NCBI GenBank assembly: GCA_946807835.1
Contig: OX327691.1
Location: forward strand, 880,188-944,187
DNA length: 64,000 bases
Source of the DNA: Ailanthus altissimus
Lineage: Eukaryota > Streptophyta > Magnoliopsida > Sapindales > Simaroubaceae
Direction: 5' to 3'
The notes beneath the pieces were generated by a model. It saw only the letters and a list, made by a program, of their open reading frames with translations, searched no databases and was not told the origin of the DNA. The translations under genes and the position numbers were made by a program. This document shows, piece by piece, positions 55,400-64,000 of the stretch (its first letter is position 1; each line of letters starts with the position of its first letter).

Positions 55400-57486
55400 A
55401 CCATTTTTTTGGGTTCCCTAGTTTTGACTTGTACTGCCTGTAACTCCTCTACTAGTTCTGGTAACCTAATACCTTTTTCTCCTAGATCAACAGCGGAGAT
55501 ACAGAAGGCCCTTTTTGCAGACACTGCATAGTAACTCTGGCTCTTTTTTGATCTTCTGATATTACCTCTATGCCTTCTCTAGCCGAGAACATGAGTTTTA
55601 AATAATATATAGACATGGCTGTATTTATATTTCCCATAAAGGGTCGACCACCGAAGAGGATCCTGTAGGGAAAAGGTTGGTCGACTACCATGAACTTGGT
55701 CATCATTGTTTTCTCGTACGACTTTAGCCCTATAGTCAAAGGAAGGGTTACTATCCCTACTAGTACCACACATCTTTCTTCGAACCCTTGTAAAAGTGTC
55801 TGGGACTTACTGATATGAACATGGTAGAATTATGATCTGGTCTACTAGGCTGGTTAATAGGTGGTTTATTTTGTCTCTCAGCTCAAATTCTCCTAAATAT
55901 CAATTCCTTATTAAGGCATCCATGTGCTTTTTTAACTTGAGGCATTCTCTAGTGGTGTGCCCCGTACCCCTGTGTAGATTGCACTAGCTCTTTAGGTTTA
56001 TCTGCTGCTCTACCTCTTTCTCTTTAAAATTTATGTTAAGTAGACCCTTGTCTTTTATGACTTCGTAAACATCATTTAGCGGTACTGCTAGAGGGAGGAA
56101 ATTTTCTACCTGAGCTACCATTCTTTCCTCGGTCGAGTGCTTTAGGTTATGTTTTGGGGATTTTTGGTCTCTCAGGATAGTAATAGGGGCGAGGTCTGTT
56201 CGGCTCATCATTCCTCTAATTGTTATGCAGATTATAGTAGTTCGAGAAGTTACCCCTTTGCCGGGGTCTGTATTCGTTATTTGCCCTTTGGTATTTCTAC
56301 GGATGTGATAGTTCATCTCTTCTTCTATGTCTTTCATTCTCTCTCATCCTGACTTTCTTTTAGGGGGGTCGGTGAGGGATTGTTTTTCTTCCTCTTCCTC
56401 TTCTATAACGAAGTACTTCGATGCCTTATTATACACTGTTGCGTAATTTGGCACATTGCTCTTGGACAGGTAATATCACAACCTGTTCAATTTTAACCTA
56501 ATTTTAAGGGCTTCTAGAGCAATAGGTTAGTCAAATGCTCCTAGTAAGATTATTTTCTTGTGAAACCTTTGGTTAAAATCTTTTAGGCTCTCATTTTGAC
56601 CCTGTTTAATCTGCTTCAACTTTCTTAGATCCTTGGTCACCTCATAGGAGCCTTGAAAGTGCTGAGAACACTTTTTGGTCAGCTCATGCTATGATGAGAT
56701 GATTTGCTGCTTCAAACTACTATACCAGAGAAGAGCCGGTCCCTCTAAATTCATATGAAAAAGTCAACACATTTGATTTTGCCTTAATCCTATGATTGAT
56801 AACAGGTTGGTAACCTGATCCACAGTGATTGGGGTCAGTGACTCCTCAATAGGTGGGAAGGCTCGGCAATCGAAACCCGCTCAAGAGCTCTATATCCCTC
56901 AACTCATCTACCAATCAAGTTCTTTTTTCCATTTGTCTTTTTTTGGAGAAGGTTGCTCATTTTTCTCTTTTTCATCTAAAAATCTCTTTAATTTTTCTTC
57001 CAGATCCCAGACCTTGTCCTCTAGAGGTGGTGGTGTTGTTCTGTCTGCAGCTATTTCCTAATTAGTTGGTCAGAATTCCTAACTTGCGACACCTTTTTTT
57101 TTTTCAAATGATGCCCTATTCTGCCCATGTGTTCCAATTGGGTCATGTGGAGTTTCTGACTTGTCCCTTCTCTCCAACCATAATTATATTTGAATCTCTA
57201 CAGCTTGAGATTCTCTCCTAGCATTGTTTCCACCGTTTCTTGCTGCCTCTCTCTCTCTCTCTGTTTCTGATCAACTTAATTATGAGTTGCCTCAACTCTT
57301 TCCTTTCTTTCCTCAGAACCCATAATTATTCTTGAACTTCAACCGGTAGTAAATTCTCCATTTGCTACGCAGATCGATTTTTGCGCTTTCTATTCTTGTC
57401 CTAATTTAGGGCTTCTTCACTAGTAATTAAGTTTTGGTTGCTGAAAGATCATTCGACCATTCTGACTATGCTGGAAGGATGAAGCA
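55400..57486 (-). pseudogene. gag: Tat gag and protease, copy 2
   Basis: Protease-like text at 55769-55482 (VTLPLTIGLKSYEKTMMTKFMVVDQPFPYRILFGGRPFM), the usual Tat ILGRP block as ILFGGRP. The gag C-terminus has the zinc-like CNLHRGTGHTTREC at about 55985-55945 followed by LKKHMDALIRN. Upstream gag (57060-56350) is heavily interrupted. The N-terminal end reaches 57486, where Athila LTR pieces cut in. Confidence 0.75.
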
Positions 57487-58694
57487 TTGATGAACACATG
57501 AAAATGCATATTTATTAAGAGATTCAGTCATCATTTAATGTCACAAATTTTAGCAATTTTTGTATTTTTAACTTGAAATAAAGTGTTCTCCTTAAATTGT
57601 GATTAATGAATATTATTTGCATAAGTTTAGGTAAAATGAACGTAACTCTCAATGTAGAAATCAAAATGAATTAATAACAATTATAATTCAACAAGAATCA
57701 CATAAGAAAAGTATGACTGAATATATATGAGATATGAGAATTATAACCTCTGGATTATAGAAAATAAAATAGATAAGAATTTAACCAAAACTAAACTTAC
57801 AACATTTGTAGCTATTGACAACGAATCAAAGCATAGAAGTAGATTTATTACACATAAAAGTTCATCTCTTAGCCTTGTCAAGAACTCTAGCCTAGATTAC
57901 AATACATGTTAATGAGAAGAAAAGAAGAGAGAATTATCTCATCTTGAAAACGTCCTAAGAGTGTCCTTATATAGACAATGAATGGAAATATGTCATGTGT
58001 GACATTAATCTTCAATAATTTTAGGCCTACAACGTTCACCCACTTGCAGTATATTTTTGATAATGTAAATAACCGATGTAACCTCTATGCCTAACATAAA
58101 AGTTGTATAATTTTATCTCTTATTTCCATAGGCACCAATTTCATGCAAATTGGATGAGTATCCAATAAGATATGAGTAAAATTCCAAAGATACATCAAAA
58201 TTCGGCTACAACCATTTTGCCCATTTGCAATGCAATTTGGTCCATGATAACGGCTGATTTGGACTTTACCATCAACATAAGAGTTGTTGATAATTAAGTT
58301 AGTATTTTACAGATTCAATAATTATACCAATTGAGTGCGTATTTTGTGAGATACGATCCAAATACATGAGTTAGGTCAAGCTGAGCTGAAGTTGTAGCCC
58401 GATTCTATTGTATCTCAATTTTCGGCCCATAACATGTTGGATTTGGCTTTTTCAACTATTCTTCAAGTTTGTATAAGATTGCATCATATTGCACCAGGTT
58501 TAAGAATTTCTTCATTTCGATTTCTACATTGAGAGTTATGTCTATTTTACCTAAACTTGTGCAAATAACATTCATTAACCACAATTTAAGGAGAACACTT
58601 TATTTCAAGCTAAAATACAAGAAAATGCTAAAATTAGTGACATTAAATGGTGACTAAATCTTTTAATAAATATTCATTTTCATGTGCTCATCAG
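57487..58694. repeat. foldback of two Athila LTR pieces
   Basis: 57487-57670 is the first 180 bp of the Athila LTR on the plus strand (TGATGAACACATGAAAATGC). 57671-58694 is the same LTR in minus orientation, ending at its start (…TGCTCATCA) at 58694 and truncated on the left. The outer 180 bp (57487-57670 and about 58515-58694) are inverted repeats. It is not a normal solo LTR and has no target duplication. Confidence 0.85.
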
Positions 58695-58815
58695 ATTGCC
58701 AAGTTGGAAATTCTAGTTAGTTCATCGAACTATTCTAACTAGATAGTTACAAAGGAACCAATTATATACTTTGTTTCCAATTAATGGCAATTTAGAGTAA
58801 GTTGATGGGCAAATG

Positions 58816-59670
58816 AGGAATGCCGATGGGGTATCTTGGGCACTCTTCAAAGAGGAATTTCTGAATAAGTTCTACCCCAAAAGTTATAAAGATGCAAAGA
58901 TAGAAGAGTTCTTCAAGCTGAAACAAGGCTCTTTCTCGGTGGCAGAGTATGAGAAGATGTTTTCAGAGCTCCTCTGTGCCTTTTCCTTTGTAGCTGACAA
59001 TGAATAGCAGACGGCTAATTAGTTTACAGTGGGTCTCAATCCTTGGATCAGGGCATACGTGGTATCAGCAGCCCATACTTAGTAGTGAGCATTGGTGGAA
59101 GTTGTAACTCGGGTGGAAAGAAGTATGGCTGCCAACCCTAAACAGAAACAGTAGGGCTAAAAAAGAGGTTGGTCAGGTGGTTCTCAAGGAAGACCGAGTA
59201 AATTTACACGAATAGATGAGAGATCTACATGGTCTAGCAGTCAGCAACCAAGCCAAGGAGCTCAATCTAGCCAAGCTTCCATTAGGCAACCATCGGTCGG
59301 ATCTCAAAGCACTAGAGAGAGTTGGAAGAATTTTTCGATGTGTAATAAATGTGGCAAGGCCTATCTGGAGGATTGTAAAAAGGGGACTACCAGTTGTTAT
59401 AAGTGTGGACAAGAGGGCCACTACATGAGAGATTGCTCGAATGATAGAGCTAGCAGTAAGTCAGAAGATAGACCACCAGCTCCAAGATAGACTACTGGTG
59501 GCCGAGGACAGATTCGAGGCGATCCCCAATTTAGAAGGTCGAGCGGCTCGAGCCAGCCTAATAGGGGAACCGATCGAGGAGGATCATCCGAAGGACTGTA
59601 AAGCAGACCTGATACCCAGGCTAGGTATTTGTAATGACCCAGTAGGAGGCGGATGCGGCCCCAGAAGTTA
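58816..59670 (+). pseudogene. gag: gag C-terminal half, Tekay copy 2
   Basis: Starts within the gag core (GVSWALFKEEFLNKFYPKSYKDAKIEEFFKLKQGSF). The first knuckle is degraded (CNKCGKAYLEDC); the second is intact (CYKCGQEGHYMRDC, about 59395-59440). Stops at 59007, 59023 and 59162. Confidence 0.85.
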
Positions 59671-60960
59671 TTGATCGAGATGCTTATGTACTAATAGATC
59701 CTGGAGCGACCCATTCTTTTATTTCTATGGCGTTTGCTGTAAATGCTAGTATAGTGCCCCAGTTATTAGATTGCGCGGTAGTAGTATCTCTTCCTACAAG
59801 AGACTCCATTGTAGCAGAAATGGTGTATAGGGGTAGTAAAATCAATATTGAGAGCCAAGAGTTTATGGCGGATTTGATTGTACTGGCCATCAGTGAGTTT
59901 GATGTGATTTTAGGGATGGATTGGTTGTCTAAATATCGGGCCTCAGTGGATTGCTTCCGAAAAGAAGTCAGATTATGTAGCCCAGGTAGAACAAAAGTTA
60001 TTTTTCGTGGGGTGCGGAAATCACTTTCCGCCAGTATGGTGTCGGTAATGAGGGCAAGAAAGATGCTTCGAAAGTCATGTCAGGGTTACTTAGTTTATGC
60101 CATAGACGTAAGAGATGGTGGAACGAAATTGGAGGATATTCCAGTGGTGAGAGAGTTTCCGGATATATTCCCCAAGAATCTTCCGGGATTGCCTCCGGGT
60201 AGAGGGATAGAGTTTAAAATAGAAGTAGCCTTTGGAACACAACCAATTTCTAAAGCACCCTACAGAATGGCTCCTTCAAAATTGAAAGAACTGAAGGTTC
60301 AGTTAGAAGAGTTGGTGAATAAAGGTTTCATTAGACCGAGTACTTCTCCTTGGGGGGCACCGATTTTGTTTGTAAAGAAGAAAGACAGAAGCATGAGATT
60401 ATGCATTGATTACAGGGGACTGAATAAAGTAACGGTGCGTAATCAGTATCCACTTCCGAGAATTGATGATTTGTTTGATCAGCTACAAGGAGCCAGAGTG
60501 TTTTTCTAGATAGATCTGAGGTCAGGCTATCATCAACTGAAGATCCGAGAGAAAGATGTTCCTAAGACGGCCTTTAAACCTCGATATAGGCATTATGAAT
60601 TCTTGATTATGCTTTTTGGGCTAACTAATGCCCCAGCTACTTTTATGGATCTCATGAATAGAGTTTTTCGATCTTATTTAGATCGGTTTATGATAGTATT
60701 TATTGATGATATACTAGTTTTATTCAAGCAGTGAGGAAGAGCATGCAGAACATCTGAGGATAGTTTTGCAGACCTTAAGGGAGCATCGGCTGTACGCCAA
60801 ACTTAGTAAATGTTAGTTTAGGCTAGATAAAGTTGCATTTTTGGGACATGTAATCTCTGCAAAAGGGGTAGCAGTAGTTCCCTAGAAAATCAAAGTAATA
60901 GTGAATAAGAGACAGCCCACGAACGTGGCGGAGGTCCGTAGTTTTTTGGGTTTTGCCGAA
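59670..60960 (+). pseudogene. pol: protease and reverse transcriptase, Tekay copy 2
   Basis: Protease motif [11 protein letters not shown] (about 59692-59724) and [11 protein letters not shown] (about 59900-59935) in a 260-codon open frame (59727-60509) that continues into RT ([19 protein letters not shown]). A lysine-to-stop change (TAG at 60507-60509) interrupts just before [22 protein letters not shown] and the catalytic FIDD (about 60700) are intact, but an extra T at about 60719 shifts the frame within the following SSEEEH segment. Connection domain VRSFLGFAEYYRKF is at about 60940. It lacks only a few corrections from coding capacity. Confidence 0.88.
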
Positions 60961-61079
60961 TATTATAGGAAGTTTGTAGATGGATTTTCAAAAATAACCA
61001 CTCCTCTGACTAAACTAACCCAGAAAGAAGAGAAGTTTATATGGTCGAAAGAGTGCCAGTAGAGTTTCAAAGAGCTAAA

Positions 61080-61580
61080 GTGAAGGTTGACTTCGGCCCC
61101 AGTACTTACACTTCCGTCGAGGAATGACGGATTTACCATATATTGTGTTGCTTCTAGACAGGGTCTAGGTTGTATGCTGATGCAGAAAGAGAAAGTAATA
61201 GCCTATGCTTCCAGACAATTAAAGAAGCATGAACAGAATTATCCTACACATGACCTAGAACTAGCTACAGTAGTTTTTGCTTTAAGAATTTGAAGGCATT
61301 ATTTGTATGGGGTTCCTCGTAAAGATCTTTACGGATCACAAGAGCCTACAGTACTTGTTCACCCAGAAAGAATTGAATATGAGGTAGAAAATGTGGCTGG
61401 AGCTTATTAAAGATTATGAGTGCACCATAAAGTACCATCTGGGAAAAGCTAATGTGGTAGCAGATGCTCTCAGTAGAAAGCCTGTCGATTTAATAGCTTA
61501 CTTTAAGGTCGCATATCTATCAATGTTGATAGAATTGAGGTCCTTAGGTGTAAAATTAGAATTTTCAGACTCATGAGTAC
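61080..61580 (+). pseudogene. pol: RNase H, Tekay copy 2
   Basis: [29 protein letters not shown]: the first catalytic aspartate of the YCDAS motif is valine. [17 protein letters not shown] keeps the family spacing. It ends [12 protein letters not shown] at about 61480, with a frameshift near 61325. Confidence 0.83.
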
Positions 61581-61599
61581 TATTAGCCACATTTCAGGT

Positions 61600-63040
61600 C
61601 CGTCCGATACTGGTTGATCGGATCAAAGAACTGCAAACTCAAGATCCACAGGTAATTAAATTGAAGGGTGAAATCGAGTCGGGGCAGCGAAAGGATCCTT
61701 CAATGACCGAGGATGGTGTAGTAACCTTAGGTCAGAGGTTACATGTTCTGGATGTAAATGAGTTAAGAAGAGAGATTATGGAATAAGCTTATTCTTCTGC
61801 ATATGTTGTGCATCCAGGGAGCACAAAGATGTATCGTACCCTAAAATAGCACTACTGATAGAAGGGCATGAAGAAAGATATAGCTGAGTTTGTCTCTTGA
61901 TGCCTAACTTGCCAGCAAGTAAAAGCTGAGCATCAGAAACCTGCAGGGCTCTTACAACCCCTTCCGATTTCGGAGTGAAAATGGGAGAGAATAATGATGG
62001 AGTTTATGGTAGGACTTTCGTGTAGCCAGAGAGGCAATGACACAATATGGGTAATTATTGATAGACTGACAAAATCTACCCATTTCTTACCCATTAGAAG
62101 CAGTTATTCCTTAGATAAATTGGCCCAGTTGTACGTAGATGAGGTGGTACGACTCCATAGCGTTCCAGTCTCTATTATGTCAAATAGGGATCCACGGTTC
62201 GCTTCTCAATTTTGGCCCAGCTTACACAAAGCTTTAGGCACAAAATTAAGTTTCAGTACGGCCTTTTATCCATAGACAGATGGTCAGTCTGAGCGGATAA
62301 TTCAGACACATCAAGATATGCTTAGAGCGTGTGTTATAGAGTTTAAGGGGAGTTAGGATACTCATCTGCCGCTAATGGAGTTCGCCTACAATAATAGTTA
62401 TTAGATTAGCGTTGGGATGACACCATATGAAGCATTGTATGGAAGAAAGTGCAGAACTCCAGTTTATTGGGATGAGGTATGTGAAAGGAAGTTATTCGGC
62501 CTAGAAATTGTCCAGATTACTTTGAAAAAGATTCAAGTTATCAGGCAAAGATTAAAAATAGCTAATGATAAACAGAAGGGTTATCCAGATAACAAGAAAA
62601 GAGACTTAGAGTTTCAGATTAGTGATAAGGTCTTTCTGAAGATATCTCTATGGAAGGGAGTACTAAGATTCGAGAAGAGAGGAAAGCTGAGTCCCTGATA
62701 TATTGGGTCGTACGAGATAGTTGAAAGAGTTAGAGAGGTGGCATATGGTCTACGGTTACCCAAAGATTTGACTAGAATCCATGACGCATTTCACGTTTCC
62801 ATGCTACGTAAGTATTTAGCAGATTCTTCGCACATCCTAAGAGAACATTCAGTAGAATTGAACGAGAATTTGACCTACGAAAAGAAGCCTATGCAAATCC
62901 TAGACTGAAAAGAGCAAGTGCTTCGTAATAAAAGCATTCCTTTAGTGAAGGTGTTATAGATGAACCATGGAGTAGAAGAAGTCATATGGAAACGTGAAGA
63001 TCAGATGTGAGTACAACATCCTCATCTCTTTGAGACAGGT
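61600..63040 (+). pseudogene. pol: integrase and chromodomain tail, Tekay copy 2
   Basis: Zinc-binding part (61790-61940, C-x2-C near the end), then core with D in VIIDRLTKS (about 62055). The second catalytic aspartate is changed (SNRD instead of SDRD, about 62185), and the glutamate context DGQSERIIQ is kept (62280-62305). MTPYEALYGRKCRTPVYWDEV is well kept, then GPY-like tail and HDAFHVSMLRKYLADSSH and the EEPVQILD-like chromodomain region to about 63030. Stops at 62274, 62696, 62906. Confidence 0.85.
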
Positions 63041-63072
63041 ACGATTTAAATTTTGAGGACAAATTTTTTTTT

Positions 63073-63088
63073 AAGGAGGGGTGAATTT
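63073..63088 (+). other. polypurine tract, Tekay copy 2
   Basis: AAGGAGGGGTGAATT directly before the LTR start TGTAATATCC. The preceding GAGGACAAATTTTTTTTT is the usual chromovirus context. Confidence 0.85.
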
Positions 63089-64000
63089 GTAATATCCAAT
63101 CCCTATTAGTAGTATTGGCTCCTAGATTTCGGTATAAAGTAATGAAGACACCATAGGGTTATCTGATTTTTAACCCTATTAGAAATATTTCTTTTATGGT
63201 GTGCGTGAGAGATATTAGACCTAATTTAGTAATTTCACACTCGATCGGAGTGTAGGACGATCTTAGAATATTTTTAGAATTTTTCTCTATTGGCTTGGAT
63301 AAGGAAATTTTAATTTACTACATGAATTTTTATTTAAGAGTTATGTATGCAACAATTATATATATACTTAGTTTCCAACTAATGGCAATTTAGAAATTTA
63401 GAGTAAGTTGAGAGACAAATTGATCAATTGAGGGAGAACTATATATATATGTATGTTTATATATATATATATATATGTATATGTAGAAGTGCGTAGATTT
63501 TTCAAGAGCGATCAAAAACAAACATTTAGGGCAAAATTCATGCAAGTGTTGAAGTTGCTGCTACAGTGAAATTTCAAAAAAACATTCATGATTTTTCATG
63601 CTTACTTAAGTTAAAATAAGGTTACATACCAATTCCTAAGCTCAATTAAAGCCTCAATTAGTGAAAATTTAAGAAAAAAGGATTGAGTTGAATTTTAGTG
63701 TGGAGCTTAAAGGAGTCATCAAATTGAAGATATTGGCAAGGTGAAGAAAATCGAGACCGGTAATAGGAGCAAAAATCCGGAGTGAAATTGAGCGTGGAGC
63801 GGTTGTGAGTGAAAATCTGTCAATTCTTTTATCTTTTGGTTATTATGTTTTCGCATAATGAAAATGTATGTTTTATGAGCTTTTAATACATAAACATGAT
63901 ATATAATCTTGATATATATCCATAGATATGCTTTTATATGTTTGATTTAAGAAACAGTTTTAAAATTTCTGCATCCGTTTTAAAGCCCATTGATACCCTC
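63089..64000 (+). repeat. 3' LTR of Tekay copy 2 (incomplete at the window edge)
   Basis: Begins TGTAATATCCAATCCC right after the polypurine tract. It contains the same 'TTTCCAACTAATGGCAATTTAG' block as the remnant at 58765. A TA-rich microsatellite lies at 63440-63482. The far end is outside the window. Confidence 0.85.

Larger units (their letters stand above)
49837..57486 (-). mobile_element. Tat-lineage element copy 2 (minus strand)
   Basis: From right to left on the minus strand: gag (57486-55900), protease (55800-55480), RT (55380-54547), RNase H (about 54480-53590), integrase (52907-51750), 3' UTR with tandem array (51580-49837). No LTR belonging to it is found in the window; both edges are replaced by Athila LTR sequence. 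A 587-bp chimeric insert (52914-53500) splits pol. Many stops. Confidence 0.85.
58750..64000 (+). mobile_element. Tekay-type chromovirus copy 2, extends beyond the window
   Basis: A remnant of LTR sequence (about 58755-58815, matching 63355-63415) joins straight into gag. Nearly all of the 5' LTR, primer-binding site and gag N-terminus are therefore deleted. Gag, protease, RT, RNase H, integrase and chromodomain tail follow in order, with the polypurine tract at 63073-63088 and 3' LTR from 63089 to the window edge. It is better preserved than copy 1. Confidence 0.85.

Overview
This window is a gene-poor, AT-rich stretch of a plant nuclear genome made almost entirely of decayed, nested LTR retrotransposons. 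The host is a seed plant, probably an angiosperm. This follows from Tekay-type chromoviruses, Athila and Tat Ty3/gypsy elements, Ty1/copia LTRs, a hAT-type non-autonomous element and a plastid 23S rRNA fragment. I see no intact single-copy host gene, tRNA, CRISPR array or prokaryotic feature. All alignments behind these calls were made by eye.

Layout. About 1-11690: remains of a Tat element on the minus strand, with an intron-containing ORF on the opposite strand. It is invaded by two solo copia LTRs (3082-6721, with a solo gypsy LTR nested inside it, and 7537-9469). 11700-12500: an old minus-strand gypsy LTR fragment. 12508-20860: Tekay copy 1, part of whose reverse transcriptase is replaced by a copia 3' end plus LTR (15520-18145). 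20904-21685: a hAT-like non-autonomous element. 22207-24405: a fourth copia LTR. 25044-25175: a foldback element. 25330-26283: a Tat-like LTR with primer-binding site. 26311-49836: two Athila elements head to head, forming a large imperfect palindrome centred at about 39888. 49837-57486: a second minus-strand Tat element with about 19 copies of a 92-bp repeat in its 3' UTR. 57487-58694: a foldback of Athila LTR pieces. 58750-64000: Tekay copy 2, whose 3' LTR runs off the window.

Main result. Both Athila copies carry two extra genes between integrase and 3' LTR, where Athila elements usually have an env-like ORF. The downstream one is unmistakably a plant LONELY GUY (LOG) gene, encoding the cytokinin riboside 5'-monophosphate phosphoribohydrolase. 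It is intronless and near full length (206 codons), with a conserved TATA-like box about 50 bp upstream. The upstream one is a 182-codon ORF of identical length in both copies. Its basic motif and adjacent cysteine cluster recall the nucleic-acid-binding proteins of carlavirus-like RNA viruses (tentative). Since both copies share the pair, the cargo was captured before this family amplified. The element could thus have carried a hormone-activating enzyme and a nucleic-acid-binding protein. Both copies here are now pseudogenes, and pol is broken in both: the plus copy has lost RT, RNase H and most of integrase, and the minus copy has stops and a mutated integrase catalytic residue.

Other notable points are a 587-bp chimeric LTR/satellite segment inserted with a direct repeat into Tat pol, the plastid rRNA fragment inside an Athila LTR, and five solo or nested LTR insertions, four with independently verified perfect target-site duplications that give a relative insertion order.
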